Shown: positions 1 through 8,085 of the stretch, piece by piece
Layout: every line of letters begins with the position of its first letter
How positions within the stretch are numbered: the first letter of the stretch is position 1
Origin: Bosea beijingensis
Lineage (GTDB): Bacteria; Pseudomonadota; Alphaproteobacteria; Rhizobiales; Beijerinckiaceae
Direction of reading: 5' to 3'
NCBI RefSeq assembly: GCF_030758975.1
Contig: NZ_CP132359.1
Location: forward strand, 2,310,811 to 2,374,810
DNA: 64,000 nt
The notes under the pieces: generated by a model
The model's database searches: none
Told to the model about the DNA's origin: nothing
Seen by the model: only the letters and a program-made list of their open reading frames with translations
Program-made: the position numbers and the translations under genes

Positions 1-419
1 TAGAACGGCCCCATCGCCGATTGCGCGGTGCCGCAGCCGGAGCGGTCGACGCCTGAGAACAGCACGAGCCGGGGCGGCTGGTAGCGGGTATTGGCCTGCT
101 GCGGCAGAAGCTTCGACCAGATGTCCTCGTTCTGCGCCAGCACGGCCGAGACGAAGCGGCCCATCTGGTCTTCCGGCGGGCCGGAGGAGCGGCGCGTCTC
201 CTGGGTCTGCTCGCGCCCGCCGATGCCGCCGATCAGTTCGGCTCCGCCGATGAGCAGGCGCGGATCGATGCCGAGCGCCCAGCCGAGCAGGCCGAGCACC
301 ACCATCGTGCCGATGCCGACACCGCCTCGTCCGCCGGGCATGCCGGCGAAGCCGCCGCCACCGCCGCCTCCGCGCCTGTCCTCGAGGTTATCGGACTGGC
401 GATAATCTTCCCATTGCAT
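1..419 (-). CDS. Neutral zinc metallopeptidase, YpfJ-like (5' part only)
   Basis: The gene reads leftwards and runs off the window, so only about 139 N-terminal residues are visible. It starts MQWEDYRQSDNLEDRRG, followed by a run of glycines, a Gly/Met stretch and one hydrophobic segment (roughly residues 33-55). The next part reads SGPPEDQMGRFVSAVLAQNEDIW, then LVLFSG..RSGCGTAQSAMGPF. This N-terminal architecture and the SGCG..QSAMGPF motif fit the putative neutral zinc metallopeptidase family (PF04228, YpfJ). The HExxH zinc motif should lie further downstream, outside the window, so catalysis cannot be confirmed here. The protein is probably membrane-anchored with the peptidase domain outside the cytoplasm. 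The start is the ATG at 419. The 107-bp gap to the neighbouring oxidase gene holds nothing I recognise. Confidence 0.8.
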   Translation of the reverse strand, partial: MQWEDYRQSDNLEDRRGGGGGGGFAGMPGGRGGVGIGTMVVLGLLGWALGIDPRLLIGGAELIGGIGGREQTQETRRSSGPPEDQMGRFVSAVLAQNEDIWSKLLPQQANTRYQPPRLVLFSGVDRSGCGTAQSAMGPF

Positions 420-526
420 GAAGGCGTCCTCGGCGAAGCTCCTCCGCAATCTCGCCGGGAGAGGCGGGGAACTCAAGTCGTCTTTGCAGGCTGCTCCTGA
501 ACGCGGGGTGACTGCGGCGGTTCCCG

Positions 527-1531
527 TCAATGATAGCCGCTGTCGATCCTGACCTTGCCGCGGAAGGTCCAGTACACGAACGCGGTGTAGAACAGGATCG
601 TCGGCAGCAGGAAGCTGACGCCGATCAGCACGAAGACATGCGAGCTCGGTGCCGCTGCCGTGTCCCAGATCGTCAGGTCGGGCGGCACCAGATAGGGGTA
701 GTTCGAGATCGCGAGCCCGAGGAAGCACAGCACGAAGATCGCGATGGTGAGGGCGAAGGGCGTGAACTCATGTGCCCCGTGCAGCCGCTTCCAGGCGAGA
801 TAGCCGCAGATGGCGGTCAGCACCGGCAGCGGCCAGAGCAGCATCAGGTTGAACGGCGTGAACCAGCGTTCGGCGATGCGCGGATGCGCATAGGGCGTCC
901 AGAGCGAAACCAGCACGGCGAAGGCGAGCAGGCCCAGCAGAAGCGCCTTCGCCTGCCGGCGCGCCCGCTCGGCCACCGCCCCGTCCGTCTTGTAGACCAG
1001 CCAGGTCGCGCCGAGCGTGGCATAGCCGATGACGACGCCGATGCCGCACATCACCGTGAACGGGCTCAGCCAGTCGAAGGGGCCGCCGGCGAACTGCTTG
1101 TCGACGACCTTGATGCCCTGGAGAAGCCCGCCGAGGATCAGCCCTTGCGCGAAGGCGGCGAGCGTCGAGCCTGCCCAGAAGGCGAAGTCCCAGACCTTGT
1201 GATGGGGCTTGGCCACCCAGCGGAATTCGAAGGCGACGCCGCGGAAGATCAGCGCCAGCAGCATCAGGATCACCGGGATGTAGAAGGCCGGCATGATGAT
1301 CCCATAGGCATAAGGGAAGGCGACCCAGAGTCCGGCGCCGCCGAGCACCAGCCAGGTTTCGTTGCCGTCCCAGAACGGCGCGACCGAATTCATCATCTGG
1401 TCGCGCTCGCCTTCGTCCTTCGTCGTCGGGAACAGGATCGCGATGCCGAGGTCGAAGCCGTCGAGGATGACATAGAGCATCACGGCGGTGCCGATCACGC
1501 CGGCCCAGATCACGGGGAGATACCATTCCAT
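527..1531 (-). CDS. cydB: Cytochrome bd-type quinol oxidase subunit II
   Basis: This 334-residue polytopic membrane protein is the second subunit of a bd-family quinol oxidase, which reduces O2 to water with quinol electrons without pumping protons. The N-terminus carries ILDGFDLGIAILFP, followed by the family signature GNETWLVLGGAGLWVAFP near residue 55. About eight to nine hydrophobic helices follow. It lies 11 bp downstream of cydA in the same direction, so the two are one transcription unit. No small cydX frame follows the stop, in line with the cyanide-insensitive (Cio) branch, which usually lacks it. A symbol of cioB would be equally defensible. Confidence 0.95.
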   Translation of the reverse strand: MEWYLPVIWAGVIGTAVMLYVILDGFDLGIAILFPTTKDEGERDQMMNSVAPFWDGNETWLVLGGAGLWVAFPYAYGIIMPAFYIPVILMLLALIFRGVAFEFRWVAKPHHKVWDFAFWAGSTLAAFAQGLILGGLLQGIKVVDKQFAGGPFDWLSPFTVMCGIGVVIGYATLGATWLVYKTDGAVAERARRQAKALLLGLLAFAVLVSLWTPYAHPRIAERWFTPFNLMLLWPLPVLTAICGYLAWKRLHGAHEFTPFALTIAIFVLCFLGLAISNYPYLVPPDLTIWDTAAAPSSHVFVLIGVSFLLPTILFYTAFVYWTFRGKVRIDSGYH

Positions 1532-1542
1532 AACAGCTCTCC

Positions 1543-2973
1543 TCAGTTCGCCGGCTGGATCTTGTCGTCGCCGGGGTGGCCGTCGCCGAAGATCGCCGCG
1601 GCGGGGGCCTGCGCCGCCTTCAGCGTCCGCTTCGACGGCTGTTCGGGCGGGTCCTCATGGCTGATCTCGTCCGGCCCCTTGTCGATGAGGCGGTTGATCA
1701 GGAGGACGCCGGCGGTGAACACGACGCAGTAGACGAAGACGAACAGCCCCAGCGAGATCGCGACCTCGAGCGTCGTGATCGGCGAGACCGCATCCTTCGA
1801 GCGCAGGATGCCGGTGGCGAGCCAGGGCTGGCGGCCGACCTCGGTCACGAACCAGCCGGAGAGGATGGCGACGAAGCCGGCCGGCCAACTGTACTGGGCG
1901 AGCCACAGCCATCGGCGCGATTCGAACACGGTGCCGCGCTTCCACAGGAAGACGCCGGCCCAGCCGAACAGGATCATCAGCGTGCCGATGCCGACCATCA
2001 CGCGGAAGGCGAAGAAGGGGATCAGCACAGGCGGCCTGTCCTCGACCTTGAAATCTTTCAGGCTCGGGAACAGCGCGTCCATGCTGCCATGGGTCAGCAG
2101 GCTGGCGACGCCGGGGATCGATATCTCGAACCGGTTGAGCTCGGCCTTCTCGTCCGGCCAGGCGAAGAGGACGAGCGCGCCGGGTTTCGAGGAATCCCAA
2201 TGGGCCTCGATCGCGGCGAGCTTGGCCGGCTGGTAGATCGCGGTCTGCCTGCCGTGGAAATCGCCGATCAGCGCCTGCAGCGGTGCGGTCAGCGCGATCA
2301 TCAGGATCGCCATGCGGACCATCGTCTTGGCCGATTCGGTGCGATGCCCTGCAAGGAGATGGCGCGCACCCGTCGCCAGCACGACGAAGGCTGTGGTGAG
2401 ATAGGCCGCCGTCATCATATGCGCGAAGCGCAAGGGAAAGGTCGGGTTGAAGACGATCTTCATCCAGTCGACCGGGTAGGCGATGCCGTCGCGGACCTCG
2501 TGCCCGACCGGATATTGCATCCAGCTATTGGCCGAGAGAATCCAGAAGCCCGACATGGCCGTGCCGCCGGCGACGATCACCGCCGAGAGGAAATGCAGCC
2601 AGGGCGGAACCCGCTTCCAGCCGAACAGCATCACGCCGAGGAAGGATGCCTCCAGGAAGAACGCGGTCAGAACCTCATAGCCCAGCAGCGGGCCGACGAC
2701 ATTGCCGACCACGACCGAGAAGCGGCTCCAGTTCGTGCCGATCTGATAGGACAACACGATGCCGGAGACCACGCCCATCGCGAAGGAGACGGCAAAGATC
2801 TTGGTCCAGAACCGGGCCAGCAGATGGAATTTCGGATCGCCCGTCTTCAGCCACAGCCCGAGCAGCGTCGCGATATAGGCCGAAAGCCCGATCGTGAAGG
2901 CCGGGAAGATGATGTGGAACGAGATGGTGAAGGCGAACTGGATGCGCGAAAGCAGAAAAGCATCGATGACCAT
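1543..2973 (-). CDS. cydA: Cytochrome bd-type quinol oxidase subunit I (Cio-like, short Q-loop)
   Basis: This 476-residue subunit binds the haems and the quinol. The axial histidine of haem b595 is visible at about residue 20 (SFHIIFPAFTIG). The conserved GRQPW motif lies in the C-terminal third (VTEVGRQPWLATGILRS). The protein is clearly shorter than the roughly 520-residue enterobacterial CydA, which points to the short Q-loop, cyanide-insensitive CioA type found in many alphaproteobacteria and pseudomonads. It is the promoter-proximal gene of the cydAB unit. The 116-bp gap upstream must hold the promoter, but I see no clear FNR box in it. Such oxidases serve at low oxygen or when cytochrome c oxidase is inhibited. 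Confidence 0.95.
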   Translation of the reverse strand: MVIDAFLLSRIQFAFTISFHIIFPAFTIGLSAYIATLLGLWLKTGDPKFHLLARFWTKIFAVSFAMGVVSGIVLSYQIGTNWSRFSVVVGNVVGPLLGYEVLTAFFLEASFLGVMLFGWKRVPPWLHFLSAVIVAGGTAMSGFWILSANSWMQYPVGHEVRDGIAYPVDWMKIVFNPTFPLRFAHMMTAAYLTTAFVVLATGARHLLAGHRTESAKTMVRMAILMIALTAPLQALIGDFHGRQTAIYQPAKLAAIEAHWDSSKPGALVLFAWPDEKAELNRFEISIPGVASLLTHGSMDALFPSLKDFKVEDRPPVLIPFFAFRVMVGIGTLMILFGWAGVFLWKRGTVFESRRWLWLAQYSWPAGFVAILSGWFVTEVGRQPWLATGILRSKDAVSPITTLEVAISLGLFVFVYCVVFTAGVLLINRLIDKGPDEISHEDPPEQPSKRTLKAAQAPAAAIFGDGHPGDDKIQPAN

Positions 2974-3089
2974 CGCAGAACTCCGTCTGGCCGCGCCACG
3001 TCGGTGCCGGGCCTCGCCCGCTGGGGCGTGTCTGGATATGATCTAAAGCAAGCCTGCCGTGTGCCGCGCCTGCGCGCAACGTCGCTGCG

Positions 3090-3920
3090 TCAATTCTTCC
3101 CGTCGAGCGCTGCCTTCAATGCGCGCAGGTCGCGCCAGGCGAGGCGCTTTTCGAGCGGGCGGCGCAGCAGATAGGCCGGGTGCAGGGTCGCGATCGCCCG
3201 GATGCGCCGCGCGCCGGTGTCGTATTCCACCCATTTGCCGCGCGAAGCCGTAATGCTCTTGAAGCCAAGCAGTGCCTGCGCCGAGGGCTTGCCGATGCAG
3301 ACCAGTATATCAGGGTCGGCGAGTTCGATCTGACGCTGGATGAACGGCAGGCAGATGGTTGCTTCCTGTATCGACGGATCGCGGTTGCCCGGCGGACGCC
3401 ATGGCAGCAGGTTGGCGATATAGACGTCTTCCTTCCGGCTGAGACCGATCGCGGCCAGCATCCGGTCGAGCAATTGGCCGGACCGGCCGACGAAGGGCAG
3501 GCCGACCCGATCTTCGTCGGCACCTGGCGCCTCGCCGACCATCATAACCCGTCCCTCAGGGTTGCCGTCGGCGAAGACCAGGTTCTTGGCGGTGGCCTTC
3601 AGCGCGCAGCCCTCGAAGCCGGCCAGCGCGGTCTTCAACTCGTCGAGCGTGCGCGCCTCCCGCGCCAGCGCCTTGGCGCTGACCGCCGCGTCATCCGGAG
3701 CGGTCGCTGCGGCAGCTATTGGCCGTGCAGGCGCCACCGGGCGCCCGGGCAGGGGACGCAGGCGCGGCGGTCCGTTGTCGCGCTCGCCGGCGAGCACCGG
3801 TTCCGCGAAATGGTTGCGCGGTGTCTCGTCGAGCGCCTCTGTCACGCCCATCTCGGCGTACCAGCTCAGCAACTCATGGAGATCGGGCGCGTCGGGGCCG
3901 GCTGCATCGGACAGGCTCAT
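3090..3920 (-). CDS. Uracil-DNA glycosylase, family-4-like
   Basis: This 276-residue protein should remove uracil from DNA at the start of base-excision repair. The catalytic motif GEAPGADED (about residue 137) is followed by G.PFVGRSGQLLDRML, then RPPGNRDPSIQEATIC, and the second active-site motif HPAYLLRRP near the C-terminus. These are the family-4 (UDGa) hallmarks. The first 100 residues are a poorly conserved, Pro/Ala-rich extension. Two of the four cysteines that hold the 4Fe-4S cluster in thermophilic family-4 enzymes are not cysteine here: the first of the CxxC-like pair is Phe (FEGC), and the one before RPP.NR is Trp (LPWRPPGNR). A cluster is therefore doubtful. The gene is divergent from the ETF-QO gene. 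Confidence 0.9.
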   Translation of the reverse strand: MSLSDAAGPDAPDLHELLSWYAEMGVTEALDETPRNHFAEPVLAGERDNGPPRLRPLPGRPVAPARPIAAAATAPDDAAVSAKALAREARTLDELKTALAGFEGCALKATAKNLVFADGNPEGRVMMVGEAPGADEDRVGLPFVGRSGQLLDRMLAAIGLSRKEDVYIANLLPWRPPGNRDPSIQEATICLPFIQRQIELADPDILVCIGKPSAQALLGFKSITASRGKWVEYDTGARRIRAIATLHPAYLLRRPLEKRLAWRDLRALKAALDGKN

Positions 3921-4040
3921 GGCGCCATCCTATACCCTCCACGCCCGCTTCGCGAGCCGGCGCAGTTGCAAAATGGAACGCACGCTTGGATAGAGGGGTT
4001 CCAGACTGGACGTAGAGCCGGCATTGAACGCACCGGCAAA

Positions 4041-4060
4041 ATAGTTCATATATAAACTAT
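4041..4060. promoter_or_regulatory. AT-rich 20-bp near-perfect palindrome upstream of ETF-QO
   Basis: ATAGTTCATATATAAACTAT is self-complementary except for one central C/A pair. It contains almost no G or C in a strongly GC-rich genome. It sits 32 bp before the preferred ETF-QO start, in the divergent gap shared with the uracil glycosylase gene. Position, symmetry and base composition suggest an operator overlapping a promoter. The cognate regulator is unknown, and no regulator gene adjoins it. Confidence 0.45.
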
Positions 4061-4092
4061 CATGCGGCGCGGTGGCTGAGGCGGAGGGCAGG

Positions 4093-5772
4093 ATGGATCT
4101 CAAGGAAGCGCAGAGCGAACCGCGCGAGAGCATGGATTATGACGTCGTCATCGTCGGCGCCGGCCCTGCGGGCCTGGCCGCGGCGATCCGGCTGAAACAG
4201 CTCGACGAGAACCTGACCGTCGTCGTGGTCGAGAAGGGCGCCGAGGTCGGCGCTCATATCCTGTCGGGCGCGGTCATCGATCCGATCGGCCTCGACAAGT
4301 TGGTGCCGGACTGGCGCGAGGACCCCGATCGTCCCCTGACCACCGAGGTCGAGGAGGACGTATTCTACTTCCTGACTCAGCCGAACGGCATCCGTCTGCC
4401 GAATTTCGGCATGCCCTCGCTGATGAACAACCACGGCAACTTCGTCGGCTCGCTCGGGCTGGTCGCGAAGTTCCTGGGCGCGCGGGCCGAGGCGCTCGGC
4501 GTCGAGATCTATCCGGGCTTTGCCGCTGCCGAACTGCTCTTCAACGATGACGGCTCGGTCGCCGGTATCGCCACCGGCGACATGGGCATCGCCAAGGACG
4601 GTTCGGTCTCCGATCGCTTCACCCGCGGCATGGAGCTGCGCGGTCGCTATACGCTGCTGGGCGAGGGAGCGCGCGGCTCGCTCTCCAAGATCGCGATCAA
4701 GCGGTTCGCTCTGGACGAGGGCCGCGAGCCCCAGAAATACGGCATCGGCCTGAAGGAGCTCTGGCAGGTCAAGCCGGAGAAGTTTCACAAGGGCCGCGTC
4801 CAGCACTCCTTCGGCTGGCCGCTCGACAACGCCACCGGCGGCGGCTCTTTCCTCTACCATTTCGACGACAACCTGGTCTCGGTCGGCTTCGTCGTGCATC
4901 TGAACTACCAGAATCCGACGCTCTCGCCCTTCGACGAGTTCCAGCGCTTCAAGACCCATCCGTTGATCCGCGACACTTTCGAGGGCGCCAAGCGCATCGC
5001 CTATGGCTCGCGCGCGATCACCGAGGGCGGCTTCCAGTCCGTGCCGAAGCTGACCTTCCCGGGCGGCGCGCTGATCGGCTGCGCGGCAGGTTTCGTCAAC
5101 GTCCCCCGCATCAAGGGCAGCCACAACGCCATCCTGTCGGGCATGCTCGCGGCCGAGAAGCTGGTGCCGGCGCTCCAGGCCGGGCGCAGCCATGACGAGG
5201 TCGTCGAGATCGAGACGAGCTGGCGCGACAGCGCGATTGGCAAGGACCTGAAGCTCGTCCGCAACGTCAAGCCGCTATGGTCGAAGTTCGGCACCTTCCT
5301 CGGCATCGGGCTCGGCGGCATCGACATGTGGCTGAACCAGCTCTTCGGCTGGTCGCCCTTCGGCACGCTGAAGCACGGCAAGCCGGATTGCGCGACGCTG
5401 AAGCCGCTCGCCGAGGTCACGCCGATCACCTATCCGAAGCCGGACGGCAAGATCTCCTTCGACAAGCTCTCCTCGGTCTTCCTCTCTTCGACCAATCACG
5501 AGGAAGACCAGCCGGCGCATCTGAAGCTGGCGGACCCGTCGGTTCCGATCTCGCAGAACCTGCCGCTCTATGGCGAGCCGGCGCGGCTCTATTGCCCGGC
5601 AGGCGTCTACGAGGTCGTCTACGAGAACGCCGAGACCAAGACCAATCCGCGCTTCGTGATCAACGCGCAGAACTGCGTCCACTGCAAGACCTGCGACATC
5701 AAGGACCCCGCTCAGAACATCACTTGGACGGTGCCGGAGGGCGGCGGCGGGCCCGGCTACGCGAATATGTGA
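4093..5772 (+). CDS. Electron-transfer flavoprotein:ubiquinone oxidoreductase (ETF-QO)
   Basis: This 559-residue, membrane-associated flavoprotein passes electrons from ETF, which collects them from acyl-CoA and other dehydrogenases, to the ubiquinone pool. The FAD dinucleotide fold is at residues 17-30 (DVVIVGAGPAGLAAA). The C-terminal 4Fe-4S domain has four cysteines: one in LYCPAGVYEV and three in CVHCKTCDIKDPAQNITW. Length and motifs are standard for the family. I chose the ATG at 4093 because AGGCGGAGGGCAGG lies directly upstream. A GTG at 4072 would add seven residues with no better ribosome site. No etfAB genes are in the window. A strong hairpin follows at 5853. Confidence 0.95.
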   Translation: MDLKEAQSEPRESMDYDVVIVGAGPAGLAAAIRLKQLDENLTVVVVEKGAEVGAHILSGAVIDPIGLDKLVPDWREDPDRPLTTEVEEDVFYFLTQPNGIRLPNFGMPSLMNNHGNFVGSLGLVAKFLGARAEALGVEIYPGFAAAELLFNDDGSVAGIATGDMGIAKDGSVSDRFTRGMELRGRYTLLGEGARGSLSKIAIKRFALDEGREPQKYGIGLKELWQVKPEKFHKGRVQHSFGWPLDNATGGGSFLYHFDDNLVSVGFVVHLNYQNPTLSPFDEFQRFKTHPLIRDTFEGAKRIAYGSRAITEGGFQSVPKLTFPGGALIGCAAGFVNVPRIKGSHNAILSGMLAAEKLVPALQAGRSHDEVVEIETSWRDSAIGKDLKLVRNVKPLWSKFGTFLGIGLGGIDMWLNQLFGWSPFGTLKHGKPDCATLKPLAEVTPITYPKPDGKISFDKLSSVFLSSTNHEEDQPAHLKLADPSVPISQNLPLYGEPARLYCPAGVYEVVYENAETKTNPRFVINAQNCVHCKTCDIKDPAQNITWTVPEGGGGPGYANM

Positions 5773-5852
5773 TCCGGCTCGATACGCTGGCGGCGTAGCT
5801 GATTCGACGGCATTCGCGGTCGGAATGACAGCCGGCACATAGGCTGAATCGA

Positions 5853-5880
5853 AAAGGGCGCGCCGGCAGGCGCGCCCTTT
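5853..5880. terminator. Bidirectional rho-independent terminator
   Basis: A perfect 12-bp stem (AAAGGGCGCGCC / GGCGCGCCCTTT) with a GGCA loop lies between the convergent ETF-QO gene and the small lipoprotein gene. The A-run on one side and the T-run on the other let it act in both directions. Confidence 0.85.
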
Positions 5881-5901
5881 GTCGTAAGGCCAGGAGGCCG
5901 A

Positions 5902-6012
5902 TCAGCCCTTGCGGACGACCGGGGCGACCGGCTTGGTCTCGGTCTTGGCGCAGCCGGCGACGAAGCCGCCGAGGAGCGCGACGGCGGCAACGCTCAGAAT
6001 GATCTTCTTCAT
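5902..6012 (-). CDS. Small lipoprotein, 36 aa
   Basis: Reading leftwards from an ATG at 6012, the product begins MKKIILSVAAVALLGGFVAGC, a classic lipoprotein signal. It has two lysines, a hydrophobic core and a lipobox FVAGC with Cys21. The mature part is only 16 residues (CAKTETKPVAPVVRKG), so the gene makes a lipid-anchored peptide rich in Lys, Thr, Pro and Val. The shared terminator 20 bp past its stop supports a real transcription unit. It resembles the tiny entericidin-like lipoproteins in size and layout, but I cannot assign it to that family. The ribosome site is weak (TGGGATT upstream). Confidence 0.7.
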   Translation of the reverse strand: MKKIILSVAAVALLGGFVAGCAKTETKPVAPVVRKG

Positions 6013-6283
6013 TGGAATAATCCCAGTGGAATCGCTGCGAAAACTGCAGACAAGGCCAATTATAGGCCCGATTTCCTTACGCTAGCGTGGCTTTTTCCGG
6101 TGTGGGCCCTTTCGTCATGCGGATTCCGGCAAGTGTTGCGCCGCTGCTACGAAGCCGCCGCATTAAGGAGGAGGCCGGCTTGCCCGCCCGCCCGGAAACC
6201 GCCATCTTGGCAGCCTACGCGAAGCGATCACGGTCCGCTGGAAGAGTGCGCCCCGAGATGGTGAGGCTGCGGGCCGAGGGAGA

Positions 6284-8059
6284 ATGGCAGTCGTGACATT
6301 ATTGAAGAAGGTGCGTGCTTCCGGCACGGCTGCTGCGTTGTCCCTGTTGATGTTCCTGCCAGCCGTGGCCGCCGCCGAGGGCGCGACGCAGCCGCGCTCG
6401 GCCGACACGCTCGAGCCGGGTGACAGCCTGGAAGGCAATTATCTTGCCGCGATCGTCGCCGGCGCCTCGCGCGATCTCGGCGCAGCCTCTGTTTATCTGC
6501 GCGAGGCGATCAAGGAAGATCCGCAGAACAACGACCTGACCGAGCGCGCCTTCGTCGCCTTCCTGGCCGATGGCGCCATGCCGGACGCCTTCCGCGCGGC
6601 CGACAAGCTGATCCAGCAGGACCCGAGCAATGGCTTGGCCCAGCTCGTCATCGGTATCCGCTCGATCAAGCAGAAGAGTTACCAGACGGCGCGCAATCAC
6701 TTGCAGCGCGGGGGCAGGGGCCGGGCGGCCGACATCACCGCGACGCTGCTCTCGGCCTGGTCCTATCTCGGCTCAGGCAACTCCCGCCGCGCCATCGAGA
6801 CGCTGGAGCGCCTCAAGGGCGAGCCGTCCTACAATCTCTTCCGTGACTACCATGCCGGTCTGATCCTCGACGCCGCCGGCCGCAAGGCCGATGCCGAGAA
6901 GCGCCTGAAATCGGCCTATGACGCCGAGAAGACCACGCTCCGGCTGGTCGATCTCTGGGCGCGTTTCCAGGCCCGCAACGGCGATTTCAACGGCGCGGCC
7001 GAAACCTATGCCGGCTTCGACCGGCTGCTGCCGAATCACCCGATCATCCGCGAGGGCATGGCGCTCGTCGGCAAGAAGGATTCGCCGCCGCGTCAGATCT
7101 CGACGCCGCAGCAGGGCGCGGCCGAAGTGCTCTACGGCCTCGCCAGTGCCGGCAACCGCCAGGGCGACGAGGCTGCCGCGCTGCTCTATCTGCGCATGGC
7201 GATCTATCTCGACCCCGGCCACGACCTCGCGATCCTGACGCTGGGCGACATCCTGGAGCGGGCTCGCCAGCCTGAGGATGCCGTCGCCGTCTACGACAAG
7301 ATGCCGGCCTCCTCGCCGCTGCGTCCGAATGCCGAGATCCAGGCCGGGCTGGCGCTGGAAAACCTCGGCAAGCCCGAAGAAGCGGTGAAGCATCTCGAAA
7401 AGGTCATCGCGGAGCGTCCTGACGATGTCGACGCGCTCTCCGCGCTCGGCAACATCTATCGCTCGCGCAAGCAGTTCGCCGAAGCGGCGGCGGCCTATGA
7501 CAAGGCCATCGACAAGCTCGCCTCGCCCGGCCGCGCCAACTGGGACCTGTTCTATTTCCGCGGCATCGCCCGCGAGCGCACCAACCGCTGGCCGGAAGCA
7601 GAGGCCGACCTGCGCAAGGCGCTCGAACTCCTGCCCGATCCGCTCGGCCGCGAGCGGGCGCTGGTGCTGAATTATCTCGGCTATTCGCTGGTCGACAAGC
7701 ATCTCAAGCTCGACGAGGCGCTCGACATGCTGCGTCGGGCCGTCGAACTCAGGCCGCGAGACGGCTACATCATCGATTCGCTCGGCTGGGCCTATTTCCG
7801 CCTCGGCCGCTACGAGGATGCCGCGCGCGAGATCGAGCGGGCTTCGGAACTGCGCCCGTCGGACCCGGTCATCAACGACCATCTCGGCGATGTCTACTGG
7901 AAGACCGGGCGTCAGCTCGAGGCCAAGTTCCAGTGGAACCATGCCCGTGACCTCAAGCCCGAGCCCGAGGATCTGGAGAAGATCCTGCGGAAGATCGAGC
8001 GCGGGATGGAGGATCCTTCGGCGAAAGCCGTCGAGGAGACCAAGAAGGACGGCGGCTGA
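6284..8059 (+). CDS. Periplasmic or secreted tetratricopeptide-repeat protein
   Basis: This 591-residue protein starts with a signal peptide (about residues 1-31, ending PAVAAAEG), so it is exported. Most of the rest is a solenoid of TPR-type helical hairpins. Clear repeats include AEIQAGLALENLGKPEEAVK, DALSALGNIYRSRKQFAEAA and DSLGWAYFRLGRYEDAAREI. The C-terminus is Lys/Glu-rich. TPR solenoids mediate protein-protein contacts; no enzymatic domain is visible. The start is the ATG after GAGGGAGA. It is followed after 26 bp by ispE in the same direction, so co-transcription is likely. Similar TPR-ispE pairs occur in related alphaproteobacteria, but the partner of the TPR protein is unknown. Confidence 0.85.
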   Translation: MAVVTLLKKVRASGTAAALSLLMFLPAVAAAEGATQPRSADTLEPGDSLEGNYLAAIVAGASRDLGAASVYLREAIKEDPQNNDLTERAFVAFLADGAMPDAFRAADKLIQQDPSNGLAQLVIGIRSIKQKSYQTARNHLQRGGRGRAADITATLLSAWSYLGSGNSRRAIETLERLKGEPSYNLFRDYHAGLILDAAGRKADAEKRLKSAYDAEKTTLRLVDLWARFQARNGDFNGAAETYAGFDRLLPNHPIIREGMALVGKKDSPPRQISTPQQGAAEVLYGLASAGNRQGDEAAALLYLRMAIYLDPGHDLAILTLGDILERARQPEDAVAVYDKMPASSPLRPNAEIQAGLALENLGKPEEAVKHLEKVIAERPDDVDALSALGNIYRSRKQFAEAAAAYDKAIDKLASPGRANWDLFYFRGIARERTNRWPEAEADLRKALELLPDPLGRERALVLNYLGYSLVDKHLKLDEALDMLRRAVELRPRDGYIIDSLGWAYFRLGRYEDAAREIERASELRPSDPVINDHLGDVYWKTGRQLEAKFQWNHARDLKPEPEDLEKILRKIERGMEDPSAKAVEETKKDGG

Positions 8060-8085
8060 CGCTTCGGCGTCGCCGGCCTTATGCT

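Noticed and set aside
420..526. cydX-like small subunit gene after cydB
   Set aside because: No start codon with a hydrophobic small frame is present on the minus strand in this gap.
6087..6296. Possible 69-residue gene upstream of the TPR gene
   Set aside because: No ribosome site, no motif, and its 3' end overlaps the well-supported TPR start.
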